Positions 37,543 to 45,834 of a stretch of 64,000 nt of DNA are shown one piece after another. Within the stretch, counting starts at the first letter, position 1; every line of letters starts with the position of its first letter. The position numbers were made by a program, and so were the translations under genes. The notes beneath the pieces were generated by a model. That model ran no database searches. It was given only the letters and a program-made list of their open reading frames with translations, and was not told where the DNA came from. Origin of the DNA: Photobacterium frigidiphilum (GTDB lineage Bacteria > Pseudomonadota > Gammaproteobacteria > Enterobacterales > Vibrionaceae); contig NZ_PYMJ01000028.1 in NCBI RefSeq assembly GCF_003025615.1, positions 21,295 through 85,294 of the forward strand, written 5' to 3'.

Positions 37543-37551
37543 CACCTAGCA
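37524..37551. repeat. Heptanucleotide tandem repeat at the 3' end of xni
   Basis: Four perfect CCTAGCA copies (37524-37530, 37531-37537, 37538-37544, 37545-37551). The xni stop codon (TAG, 37540-37542) lies in the third copy. Because 7 is not a multiple of 3, every frame meets TAG within three units. Confidence 0.95.
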
Positions 37552-37583
37552 AATAATACGGGTAAGCATCGTTATCCACATAC

Positions 37584-37615
37584 AAAAAAACGCCATCAAT
37601 TCGATGGCGTTTTTT
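37584..37615. terminator. Bidirectional terminator between xni and rlmM
   Basis: CGCCATC (37591-37597)/GATGGCG (37603-37609), flanked by seven A on the left and six T on the right, so it works on both strands between the convergent genes. Confidence 0.9.
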
Positions 37616-37667
37616 ATGTGTTCACGGCTACATTTTACGGCGCATTATCGAGGATAACGCCCTGTGA

Positions 37668-38750
37668 TTAGTGCGGAGAACGATTATCTAAGCAACGTAC
37701 ATGTACAGTTATTTCTTCACGGTCATGGTAAAGATGTTTAGCCTGTAGCTCGAACTTCATTCCATTTTTAATGAAGTATTGCTTTAGGTTTTCAATATCT
37801 TGAAGTACTTCATCATAACGACCTTTCATTGGCAGTTTAAGGTTGAAGATAGCTTCTTTTGCCCATGCTTTAACCAGCCACTCACCCATTAAGTGAGCAA
37901 CACGTGCAGGCTTTTCGATCATGTCACATACGATCCATGTTACGTTTTTACGCGCAGGTTCAAACTTAAAACCATCTACAGCGTGATATTTAACTTGGCC
38001 TGTATCCATTAGGCTTTGCGCCATTTGACCATTATCAATCGCATGCACAAACATAGAACGTTTTACTAACTGATACGTCCAACCGCCTGGGCAAGCACCC
38101 AGATCAACGCCCCACATACCAGGTGCTAAACGTTCATCCCACTCATCGCGAGGAATAAATACATGGAAAGCTTCTTCCAGTTTTAGGGTTGAACGGCTTG
38201 GCGCATCTGATGGGAATTTCAAACGAGGGATACCCATGAAGAACTGCGAATTATTATTTGTGTAAGAATAACCCACGAAACAACAACCCGGTGCGATAAA
38301 ACAGACGTGAAGCACTGGCTTCCACGTACTATCTTGTGCGTACAACACATCTTTCTTACGCATTGCTTGGCGAAGAGGCACGGTAAACTTACGACAGAAT
38401 TTTAATAACTCTTTCGCTTCATTTGTGTCTGGCGTTTCAATACGTAGTTCACCACAACGTGGGAAACCTTTTACAGCTTCAAGGATCGGTGAAATACGAT
38501 CTTCTTGCGGTAAGTCTGTTAGCAGTTTCGTTGCTGCGAACATTTGACGTGCAAAAATTAATGAAGAAAAAGGCTGTAATTTAATGAATTTATCGGCATC
38601 ACCCTGCTGATGAAATTCAAATACCACATAACCGGTATTGTTTTTCGTCCGAGGAAAACCAAATAACTCCAGTTTGTTCGCTTTATCTTGAACTTCACCG
38701 GCACATTCTTTTTCAAAGCCTGGACGACAATACAATATAACGTGATTCAC
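37668..38750 (-). CDS. rlmM: 23S rRNA 2'-O-ribose C2498 methyltransferase
   Basis: RlmM/YgdE methylates C2498 of 23S rRNA. It has 360 residues: an N-terminal THUMP-like region (HVILYCRPGFEKECAGEVQ) and a C-terminal Rossmann methyltransferase domain with the SAM site GVDLGACPGGWTYQLV (~219-234). Further catalytic-lysine region residues occur at WIVCDMIEKP and IFNLKLPMKGRY. Followed on the minus strand by the xni/rlmM terminator. The gene order rlmM-ygdD-gcvA matches E. coli. Confidence 0.96.
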   Translation of the reverse strand: MNHVILYCRPGFEKECAGEVQDKANKLELFGFPRTKNNTGYVVFEFHQQGDADKFIKLQPFSSLIFARQMFAATKLLTDLPQEDRISPILEAVKGFPRCGELRIETPDTNEAKELLKFCRKFTVPLRQAMRKKDVLYAQDSTWKPVLHVCFIAPGCCFVGYSYTNNNSQFFMGIPRLKFPSDAPSRSTLKLEEAFHVFIPRDEWDERLAPGMWGVDLGACPGGWTYQLVKRSMFVHAIDNGQMAQSLMDTGQVKYHAVDGFKFEPARKNVTWIVCDMIEKPARVAHLMGEWLVKAWAKEAIFNLKLPMKGRYDEVLQDIENLKQYFIKNGMKFELQAKHLYHDREEITVHVRCLDNRSPH

Positions 38751-38759
38751 TTTGAATCC

Positions 38760-39134
38760 TCAAGCTGAGCGCCAGGCAGCCATTGCAAGCGCTACCCAAC
38801 CAATAATAAAACAAATGCCCCCCAGCGGAGTGATGGGGCCAAACCATTTTATCCCTGTTAATGCCAGCGCATATAAGCTGCCACTAAAGAGTAAAATTCC
38901 TGCTGCAAAAAACAGGGCTGCGTATAATACCGCTTTTGTCGGCATAATGCGTGCCCATAATCCACATCCGAGCAAAGCAAGTGTATGCCAAGCTTGATAT
39001 TGCACGCCGGTATTAAACACGTCGAGTAAATATGGCGGCAATTGCGATTTCAATCCGTGCGCGGCAAATGCACCAAGAGCTACCATCACCACACCACTTA
39101 AGGCTGCGAAAAGTAAGATGTTTCTAGAGTGCAC
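38760..39134 (-). CDS. ygdD: DUF423 inner membrane protein YgdD
   Basis: 124 residues with four membrane segments. The conserved DUF423 pattern includes GAFAAHGLKSQLP (~21-33), FNTGVQYQAWHTLALL (~40-55) and GSLYALALTGIKWFGPITPLGG (~85-106). Function unknown. It ends 9 bp before rlmM and its start overlaps the upstream hydrolase by about 11 bp. Confidence 0.92.
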   Translation of the reverse strand: MHSRNILLFAALSGVVMVALGAFAAHGLKSQLPPYLLDVFNTGVQYQAWHTLALLGCGLWARIMPTKAVLYAALFFAAGILLFSGSLYALALTGIKWFGPITPLGGICFIIGWVALAMAAWRSA

Positions 39135-39834
39135 TCACGCTCTCCTTAATAAAACCAACCAAATATTTCACCGTCTTTTCTCGGTTTTCTTGCTCGGTAT
39201 AACCTGATTTTTTTCTCGGTTTTAAACTATGATCGCCATCAGGTAAAAATTTCACCGAAACCGAATCAGCATACTGCCAACCTTCAACTTCTGGGCGCGT
39301 ACCAAACGTATCACGCTCACCTTGCAGAATTAATGTTGGTAAAGTGGCAACCTTTAAATGCTCCCCTCGAAAATTTTCTGGTTTTCCCGGCGGGTGAAAA
39401 GGAAAACCTAAACACGCAACACCCTGTACTTTCGCCGCACAATTTTCGACATCTGGCGATTCATTAGCAACATCACTCACAATCAAGCTCGCCATACGCC
39501 CGCCCATCGATTTACCACCAATCACTAATTTACCATCAGCGAATTGATCAATGTGATGCTGCAGATCGAGTAACAGCTTAGGTTGACGATCAGGTGGGCG
39601 TTTTTTACCGTCTTCCTGACGTTTAATCATGTAAGGAAAGTTAAAACGAATTACCCGAATGCTATGCGCGGCAATACCTTGAGCAATTGCCGTCATAAAC
39701 TCATGATCCATGCCGGCCCCTGCGCCATGGGCAAACAGAAACGTCGCTATTGCCTCTTCATCACATTTAGGGCCATCCACAAGGTAGGTAGGCAATGCAG
39801 GCTTCTCGTTAGCTTCTACATCAGAATTAAGCAT
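39124..39834 (-). CDS. Alpha/beta hydrolase (KANL3/Tex30-like)
   Basis: 236 residues, cytoplasmic. FLFAHGAGAGMDH is the oxyanion region. The nucleophile elbow is GGKSMGGRMA (Ser near residue 109), the acid is in LQGERDTFG and the His in LPDGDHSLKPRK. This is the predicted dienelactone-hydrolase-like family (COG3571); substrate unknown. I chose the ATG giving MLNSDVEAN, which overlaps the gcvA stop by 8 bp and has AGGAAG upstream, over a 16-residue-longer frame within gcvA. This gene is an addition to the E. coli gcvA-ygdD-rlmM order. Confidence 0.85.
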   Translation of the reverse strand: MLNSDVEANEKPALPTYLVDGPKCDEEAIATFLFAHGAGAGMDHEFMTAIAQGIAAHSIRVIRFNFPYMIKRQEDGKKRPPDRQPKLLLDLQHHIDQFADGKLVIGGKSMGGRMASLIVSDVANESPDVENCAAKVQGVACLGFPFHPPGKPENFRGEHLKVATLPTLILQGERDTFGTRPEVEGWQYADSVSVKFLPDGDHSLKPRKKSGYTEQENREKTVKYLVGFIKESVSAL

Positions 39835-40735
39835 CCGTAATATCTTCCTGTTCTCTTGCCGCTTTTGCCAACACCCAATCACGGAAGGCTTGAATACGGC
39901 CAGTTTCAGCTTGTCGCTCCTGACAAACTAAATAAAACGCATTTTTACTCATTAATATTTCATCAAACGGACACACTAAGCGACCAGCATCTAATTCAGG
40001 CTGAGCAAGCACATTATTGCCTAATGCAATTCCCTGCCCATGTACAGCCGCCTGTAATACCATGGTGGAGTGGCTAAAGATCGGGCCTTGATTTACATTG
40101 ATGTCACTCAGCTCATAGTGACGAACATAGTTTTTCCATTCTTTCCGCGACGTATCGTGTAAGAGAGTATGTAATTTTAAATCACTTAAGGTGCGTAACG
40201 GTTTAATGCCAGCGAGTAACATCGGTGAGCAAACTGGTAATAAATATTCTTGATACAGCTTGTCGGCACGCAGTCCTGTCCAATTACCACGACCATAATA
40301 AATCGCGACATCGACATCATCCGTTAACGATCCCTCATCTAAATCAACCGCCTTAATACGCACATCAATCTCAGGATGTTGCTCATTAAAATCAGCTAAA
40401 CGAGGCACCAACCATTGAATCGCAAAACTAGGAGGTAAACTAATGGTTAACGCACCTTTCGCCCCCCTTTCTAGCACTTTATCTGTAGCTTCAGATATCG
40501 CTGAAAAAACATCTTTTATATCGAGAAAGTAACTTTGCCCCTCTTCTGTCAGCAACAATGAACGGTTGCGACGACGGAATAATTTAAGCCCAAGAAATTC
40601 TTCAAGCGCTTTAATTTGGTGGCTTACAGCAGCTTGTGTGACAAATAATTCTTCCGCTGCTCGCGTAAAACTTAAGTGCCGTGCGGCTGCTTCAAAAACC
40701 TTCAATGAGTTAAGCGGTGGTAATCGTCTAGACAT
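39827..40735 (-). CDS. gcvA: LysR-type regulator of glycine cleavage
   Basis: Controls the gcvTHP operon and the sRNA gcvB. It has 302 residues with the standard LysR layout: winged HTH (LNSLKVFEAAARHLSFTRAAEELFVTQAAVSHQIKALEE, ~8-46) and a periplasmic-binding-like effector domain (~90-300). The N-terminus MSRRLPPLN and divergent gcvB confirm GcvA rather than another LysR paralogue. Confidence 0.95.
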   Translation of the reverse strand: MSRRLPPLNSLKVFEAAARHLSFTRAAEELFVTQAAVSHQIKALEEFLGLKLFRRRNRSLLLTEEGQSYFLDIKDVFSAISEATDKVLERGAKGALTISLPPSFAIQWLVPRLADFNEQHPEIDVRIKAVDLDEGSLTDDVDVAIYYGRGNWTGLRADKLYQEYLLPVCSPMLLAGIKPLRTLSDLKLHTLLHDTSRKEWKNYVRHYELSDINVNQGPIFSHSTMVLQAAVHGQGIALGNNVLAQPELDAGRLVCPFDEILMSKNAFYLVCQERQAETGRIQAFRDWVLAKAAREQEDITDA

Positions 40736-40795
40736 AGTTTTCCGATGCTGGCTGATGCATTAGTTTTTTTAATGGTGAGTATTATAAATTGTCCA

Positions 40796-40824
40796 TTGTT
40801 CAAGAGCTACATAAACCCTATGAT
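40796..40824 (+). promoter_or_regulatory. gcvB promoter
   Basis: -35 TTGTTC (40796-40801), 17-bp spacer, -10 TATGAT (40819-40824). It puts the gcvB start at about 40831 in the gcvA-gcvB divergent region, where GcvA is expected to bind. Confidence 0.7.
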
Positions 40825-40830
40825 TCATGT

Positions 40831-41022
40831 CGCAACGTAGGCTTAAGCGTCTGATATTCTGCCCTCTGGCATTATCGGTTAAGTCAATGTTGCGATGTTG
40901 TGTTTGCATATTGTCCGAGTTGTGTCGGACAGGTAGTGAATCTACCATTTACTTCTTTTTTGTTTGACCTGTCTGTCAAAGTTTGATTCTTAGCACTGCG
41001 CCCCAACGCAGTGCTTTTTTTT
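40831..41022 (+). ncRNA. gcvB: GcvB small RNA
   Basis: About 192 nt, close to the 205 nt of E. coli GcvB, and divergent from gcvA as in enterics. The G/U-rich R1 seed that base-pairs with ABC-transporter mRNAs is recognisable (GATGTTGTGTTTGCATATTG, 40895-40914). It is followed by a TTGTCCGA/TCGGACAG hairpin, GACCTGTCTGTC, and a strong terminator AGCACTGCG-CCCCAA-CGCAGTGCT plus T-run (40992-41022). Expected to be Hfq-dependent, repressing amino-acid and peptide uptake. No protein gene fits. Confidence 0.92.
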
Positions 41023-41173
41023 ATCTGTACCTTTCTTATCGGCAAAACACACGCCCTGTAAGTATAATTACTCAAAGAATAGAGAAATTATTTAAGGAAT
41101 AGGGATATCTACTTGCCCTTGCCGTAAATAATTAGCATGATCGCTCCCTTAAATTTACGCAATGTGACTCACC

Positions 41174-42394
41174 ATGACTGCTCAATTCGATATCAATCAA
41201 GTTTATCAACAGTTTCCAGCCTTACAACAAAACTGTAATGGCCAGCCGCTTGTCTATCTCGATAGTGCAGCAACGGCACAAAAACCACTCGTGGTTATTG
41301 AAACGATCCAGCAGTATTACAGTGGTCACAATGCTAACGTTCACCGTGGCAGTCATAGCCTAACAGCATCCGCGACTGCAAAATTTGAACAAGCTCGCCA
41401 AACCGTTCAACAATTTATTCATGCTCAACATAGTTGTGAGATCATTTGGACCCGTGGCGCGACAGAAGCGTTAAATCTTATCGCCCAGACATATGCTCGC
41501 CAAACGTTACAACCGGGTGATGAAATTTTAGTCAGTGAACTAGAACACCACGCGAACATAGTGCCTTGGCAAATCGTCGCCGAGCAAACGGGCGCAAACG
41601 TGGTTAAAATACCCATGCTTCCCGATTGCACGCTAGACATGGATGCATTCCACCAGCTATTAACCAATAAAACCAAAATTGTCGCAATTGCCCATATCAC
41701 CAATGTGACAGGCACGCGTAACCCTATCGAAGCAATAACGACTGCTGCCCATTATTACAATGCGGTTGTTGTTGTTGATGGTGCTCAAGGTATTGTTCAT
41801 GAGGCGGTAGATGTTCAAACGCTGGATGCCGACTTTTATGTTTTTTCTGGGCATAAACTCTATGCACCTGCGGGTATAGGTGTACTTTATGGCAAGAAAG
41901 CACTGCTCGAGGCGATGCCTCCTTGGCACGGTGGTGGCAAGATGGTTGAGAAAGTATCATTCTCTGGTACTACATTTTCAGCCTTGCCTGGTAAATTTGA
42001 AGCTGGCACCCCTAATGTCGCCGGTAGCCTTGCATTAGCGACAGCCATTGAATGGTTAGAAAGCTTAGATCGTCATGGTGCCGAAAAGCACATTGCACAG
42101 CTTCGTCAAAAAGCCATTGAGGGTATTCGCGAAATTGATGATTTACGTATCATCGGCCTGCAAGAGCATGCGAGTTTATTTTCATTTGTAGTTGATGGCG
42201 TACACCACCAAGATATTGCTACCCTACTCGACCAACAAGGCATAGCATTACGAGCTGGGCATCATTGTGCTCATCCGATGCTTGATGCATTAGGATTAAC
42301 GGGAACGTTGCGCGTATCATTGGCCCTATACAACACAGAACAAGACGTCGAGCGCTTTATTGCTGCGCTCCATAAAGCCTGTAGTTTGCTGTAA
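41174..42394 (+). CDS. csdA: Cysteine desulfurase CsdA
   Basis: PLP enzyme of the SufS/CsdA class. It passes sulfur from cysteine to CsdE. It has 406 residues. The PLP lysine is in VFSGHKLYAPAGIG (near residue 227), the catalytic Cys in LRAGHHCAHPMLD (near residue 363), and the aldimine-stacking His in ELEHHANIVPW. It heads csdA-csdE, and tcdA faces it, the E. coli CSD arrangement. Confidence 0.95.
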   Translation: MTAQFDINQVYQQFPALQQNCNGQPLVYLDSAATAQKPLVVIETIQQYYSGHNANVHRGSHSLTASATAKFEQARQTVQQFIHAQHSCEIIWTRGATEALNLIAQTYARQTLQPGDEILVSELEHHANIVPWQIVAEQTGANVVKIPMLPDCTLDMDAFHQLLTNKTKIVAIAHITNVTGTRNPIEAITTAAHYYNAVVVVDGAQGIVHEAVDVQTLDADFYVFSGHKLYAPAGIGVLYGKKALLEAMPPWHGGGKMVEKVSFSGTTFSALPGKFEAGTPNVAGSLALATAIEWLESLDRHGAEKHIAQLRQKAIEGIREIDDLRIIGLQEHASLFSFVVDGVHHQDIATLLDQQGIALRAGHHCAHPMLDALGLTGTLRVSLALYNTEQDVERFIAALHKACSLL

Positions 42395-42408
42395 AAAGAG
42401 AGAAAATC

Positions 42409-42843
42409 ATGACTGACGCGACACTGCCTCAACATCCATTCGGAACAGAAATTACCGCGAACGATATCGTTGAGCAGATGCAAGCTGCGAATGGCTGGGA
42501 AGATAGATACCGCACAGTGATTCAATTAGGGAAAAAACTGCCCGTATTACCTGAAACATTTAAGCACGAAGAATTGAAAGTGAGTGGCTGCGAAAGCCTA
42601 GTGTGGTTAGCGCATGAGACGCAAGATGGTCAGTTTCATTTTATGGCAGATTCAGATGCGCGCATTGTACGCGGTCTGATTACGTTAGTGCTTGCTGCTT
42701 ACGAAGGTAAAAATGCGGAAGAAATTCGAGCATTTGATATTGATACCTATTTTGAACAACTTGGTTTGATTGCCCACCTTAGCCCATCACGTGGCAATGG
42801 TTTAAAAGCCATTGTGGAACAAATTAAAGCGCTTGCTAACTAG
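42409..42843 (+). CDS. csdE: Sulfur acceptor protein CsdE
   Basis: 144-residue SufE-family partner that accepts persulfide from CsdA and hands it on, including toward TcdA-linked tRNA chemistry. The sulfur-accepting Cys is in LKVSGCESLVWL (Cys61). WEDRYRTVIQLGKKLP and GLITLVLAAYEGK are family motifs. It begins 14 bp after csdA. Confidence 0.95.
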   Translation: MTDATLPQHPFGTEITANDIVEQMQAANGWEDRYRTVIQLGKKLPVLPETFKHEELKVSGCESLVWLAHETQDGQFHFMADSDARIVRGLITLVLAAYEGKNAEEIRAFDIDTYFEQLGLIAHLSPSRGNGLKAIVEQIKALAN

Positions 42844-42882
42844 TGTCATCTTTTTGAATAAACGATCGTTTGTTTGAATTCT

Positions 42883-42910
42883 AAAAAGGAGAGCTTCGGC
42901 TCTCCTTTTT
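42883..42910. terminator. Terminator after csdE
   Basis: AAAAAGGAGAGC-TTCG-GCTCTCCTTTTT, a 12-bp symmetric stem with a UUCG-type loop. Works in both directions between csdE and the convergent tcdA. Confidence 0.92.
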
Positions 42911-42978
42911 ATCGCAAAAACAATTTATCGAAAAAATAATATACATAAATCAGCGGCTATCGACTCGCCGAGATAACA

Positions 42979-43791
42979 TTATTTCTGTAAATGCTTTTCA
43001 ACTATTTTTTGAATAATACGAGAAACAGCGACAAAGCCGAATGTTGCCGTCACCATCGTTGCGGCACCAAAACCACTCGCACAATCCATTTTTTTAGGCC
43101 CTTCAGCCGATGCTTTGACATTGCATACCGAACCATCTGCTTGTGGGTACTTTAATTGCTCGGTAGAAAACACACAATCAATACCAAATTTACGTTTCGG
43201 GTTTTTACTGAAGTTATGAAAGCGGCGTAACGTATCACGCAGTTTCTTTGCCAGCGGATCTTGGATTGTTTTCGTTAAATCTGTAATTTGAATCTGAGTT
43301 GGATCAGTCTGGCCACCCGCACCACCTGTAGTGATCACTTTTAGCTTATTGCTCTTACAATATGCCAGCAGCGCAGCTTTAGGCTTCATGCTATCAATCG
43401 CATCAAGAATGTAGTCATAACGTGCATCAATATACTCTGCGATATTCTCGGGAGTAATAAAATCATCGATCAAATTGACCTTACACTCAGGGTTAATCAA
43501 TTTAATACGTGCTGCCATGACTTCAATCTTGCTCTGACCAATGGTACCTGTCATCGCATGGATCTGACGATTGATATTGGTAACACAGATGTCATCCATA
43601 TCAATTAACGTTAATTCACCCACACCTGAACGAGCAAGCGCTTCTGCAGCCCAAGAACCTACACCACCAATGCCTATCACACACACATGCGCAGCACGTA
43701 ATATTTCAACTTCGCTGTTGCCATATAGACGGCGTGTGCCACCAAAACGTTGGTTATAACTCTCTGAGGCTGGGGTTTCTAATTCGCGCAT
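42979..43791 (-). CDS. tcdA: tRNA threonylcarbamoyladenosine dehydratase
   Basis: TcdA/CsdL, an E1-like enzyme that cyclises t6A37 to ct6A using ATP. It has 270 residues. The ATP-binding GIGGVGSWAAEALARSG lies at ~36-52, LIDMDDICVTNINRQ at ~58-72, and ITTGGAGGQTDPTQIQITDLTKT near residue 155. A C-terminal membrane-associating helix is likely. Faces csdA-csdE. Confidence 0.95.
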   Translation of the reverse strand: MRELETPASESYNQRFGGTRRLYGNSEVEILRAAHVCVIGIGGVGSWAAEALARSGVGELTLIDMDDICVTNINRQIHAMTGTIGQSKIEVMAARIKLINPECKVNLIDDFITPENIAEYIDARYDYILDAIDSMKPKAALLAYCKSNKLKVITTGGAGGQTDPTQIQITDLTKTIQDPLAKKLRDTLRRFHNFSKNPKRKFGIDCVFSTEQLKYPQADGSVCNVKASAEGPKKMDCASGFGAATMVTATFGFVAVSRIIQKIVEKHLQK

Positions 43792-43821
43792 AAATTATTC
43801 ACTGATAGCTAAGGATCGTTC

Positions 43822-43853
43822 AGATAAAGAATGAGCGCGTTTTATACGCGCTC
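43822..43853 (-). terminator. Hairpin downstream of mltA
   Basis: GAGCGCGT/ACGCGCTC (43833-43853), 8 bp. On the minus strand followed by ATTCTTTATC, a weak U-tract. Confidence 0.5.
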
Positions 43854-43923
43854 TGGTAGAGATTGTCCAGTATCCCACAAATTGTAGGTGAAGGTGATAT
43901 AGCTTAAAGCACTCGACTCAGGC

Positions 43924-45027
43924 TTACTTTTCAGCGGCTGGCATTAACCACGGATCTTCAGTGGCACTGCCTTGAAGCCCAAGCTTCCACACCCGACCAA
44001 AATGTTTGTAGTGACCAGCATCCGTTCCTGCCTGTTTTCCCATGCCATGGTATAAATCAAGGTGATTCTTCTTCACTGCGCCGCCTGTATCAAGCGCCAT
44101 TAGCAACTTCAAGACATGCTGACCGTTCCAGTTACCCGCCTCATCTAATTGAGGGACTTCAGCTAAGATAACACTGCCCATTGGTAAGTATTCTCGATCT
44201 GCGGCCACGGAAGCATGCGCCAGTAATGGAATACCCGCCGTTCCCATCACATCTAAAGATTCTTTAGGCTGGAAGAAAACATACGATGGGTTTTGCTCTA
44301 ACAACTCACGAACCGTCGCTTCGTCATTCGCATTAACCCATTCTTCAATCGCTTTCAGTGACATTTTTTCACGGGGTACTTCGCCACGATCAATCAACAC
44401 TCGTCCAATACTGACATAACGATGACCATTTTTACCTTTGTATGCGAAGTACTGTAATTCACCATCATCGTCGAAATGCACAAAACCGCTGCCTTGTACT
44501 TCCATCATAAAGACATCAAGCATCGATGCACTGTAACCGAGCTCTAATCCTTGGCCGTCTAATGCACCTTGGTAAATCTCTTCACGGCTAGGGCAACGTT
44601 CTTCACACGTTGGCATGCCATAAACAGGATAACGGTATGTCTCATCAGGTTGGTGGCGCAGCTCAATCACGGGTGAGTAATAACCCGTAAACATTACATT
44701 TCCTTTACTATCTCCGCCCCCCATTTGAGCCACTTGGATACCATAATTCCCCAACTGGCGAGGGTTACCGTTTTGTTCAGCCCAATTTTCTATCTGTCGA
44801 TAAAGCGATTCATACTTTTTAGCCATTGACGGTGAACGCTCAATAACCCTTTCCATCTGCTCTGAAAAAGCACTGTAATCTTGAGGTTGTTCAGACTCTA
44901 CCGCTGGTACTTCATTCAAGACTTGTTCAAAGTCACCGTCTAAATATTGTTGTCCACGATTTGTAGGCAACTGCGAGCACCCAGCTAAACCAATGATGAC
45001 CATTGCAATTGTTATATTACGAAACAC
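43924..45027 (-). CDS. mltA: Membrane-bound lytic murein transglycosylase A
   Basis: Outer-membrane lipoprotein that cleaves peptidoglycan with formation of 1,6-anhydromuramic acid. It has 367 residues: lipoprotein signal with lipobox LAGC (Cys16), MltA barrel domain (FTGYYSPVIELR near residue 115), and a 3D domain at the C-terminus (LLMALDTGGAVKKNHLDLYHGMG), which bears the catalytic Asp. Between tcdA and argA, as in E. coli, but amiC is absent here. Confidence 0.95.
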   Translation of the reverse strand: MFRNITIAMVIIGLAGCSQLPTNRGQQYLDGDFEQVLNEVPAVESEQPQDYSAFSEQMERVIERSPSMAKKYESLYRQIENWAEQNGNPRQLGNYGIQVAQMGGGDSKGNVMFTGYYSPVIELRHQPDETYRYPVYGMPTCEERCPSREEIYQGALDGQGLELGYSASMLDVFMMEVQGSGFVHFDDDGELQYFAYKGKNGHRYVSIGRVLIDRGEVPREKMSLKAIEEWVNANDEATVRELLEQNPSYVFFQPKESLDVMGTAGIPLLAHASVAADREYLPMGSVILAEVPQLDEAGNWNGQHVLKLLMALDTGGAVKKNHLDLYHGMGKQAGTDAGHYKHFGRVWKLGLQGSATEDPWLMPAAEK

Positions 45028-45095
45028 GGTAAAGACCTATATTAATAAAATGATGAGCATAATTATTATACCGCGGTAGCACGGTACATTACGAA

Positions 45096-45113
45096 TGTAA
45101 GCAAATACTTACT
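45096..45113. promoter_or_regulatory. GacA-box-like palindrome upstream of mltA
   Basis: TGTAAG-CAAATA-CTTACT matches 11 of 12 fixed positions of TGTAAG-N6-CTTACA. It lies ~70-86 bp upstream of the mltA start. No GGA-rich RNA is seen next to it, so a chance match or direct mltA control are both possible. Confidence 0.3.
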
Positions 45114-45272
45114 TCATAAATATGTGAATAATTATTTTAGCGGTAAACCGTTTCAATGTGTCATGGTTTTGTTTTTAATGCGATTGAAAACCAATGGATT
45201 CGCAACCTAGCAAGTGATTGTAAATGAAGAAGACATAACGATGACTAAATCAAGTAGGATGTCACTGTCGGA

Positions 45273-45647
45273 TTACCCTTTTTGGGTGCGGGCAAAAGTT
45301 GAAATATAATGAGCGGGTTGTTGGCGTACTAAACGGTTAGATAAATAGTTATACAGATACACTTCATCGCCAAGACGATAACTGAGTGTATTACCATCCC
45401 ATTGATAGTGAGTGCTAATTTGTCGTCCATTCACAAAAACACCCGATGCACGTAGTTCAAAGCTATCAGCAGCATAATGTGCGACCTCTTGCTCTGTCCA
45501 TATACCATAAATATTCACGAGGGGTTTAGGGGCAAACCAATCAACTTTGACCATTCCAGTTGCCATCATGATCGCTGAAATTAGTGTCATAACAATAATT
45601 GAAACGAGAAATGTACTTTGGAATCTTTTGATATTTGTACTATTCAT
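45273..45647 (-). CDS. DUF2850 family membrane-anchored protein
   Basis: 124 residues. One N-terminal membrane segment (TFLVSIIVMTLISAIMMATG, ~12-31), then a periplasmic domain with IYGIWTEQEVAHYAADSFELR, GVFVNGRQISTHYQWDGN and YRLGD. It fits the Vibrionaceae family DUF2850. Function unknown. It lies between mltA and argA on the mltA strand, with its own upstream gap. Confidence 0.82.
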   Translation of the reverse strand: MNSTNIKRFQSTFLVSIIVMTLISAIMMATGMVKVDWFAPKPLVNIYGIWTEQEVAHYAADSFELRASGVFVNGRQISTHYQWDGNTLSYRLGDEVYLYNYLSNRLVRQQPAHYISTFARTQKG

Positions 45648-45834
45648 TACCTGTCATACACAACGAAATACATGTCGTAATATACCTAATTCAAAAAGGA
45701 ATATTGCGCTAAAACCTTTCGCTTATTGAAGAATGGGATCTTGAATCAAAAAAAATATTACAATACTGACTGTACAATTCCGCCAATTCATTTACTTTGA
45801 GTGAATAAGCATTTCCTTACATGGATGTAATACA

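Noticed and set aside
40884..41075. Minus-strand 63-residue frame in the gcvA-csdA gap
   Set aside because: Antisense to GcvB and its terminator; no family resemblance.
45777..45815. ARG boxes upstream of argA
   Set aside because: TGAATAAGCATTTC resembles one ArgR half-pair, but the second copy is poor and the spacing (25 bp) is not the usual ~21 bp. Not reported as a site.
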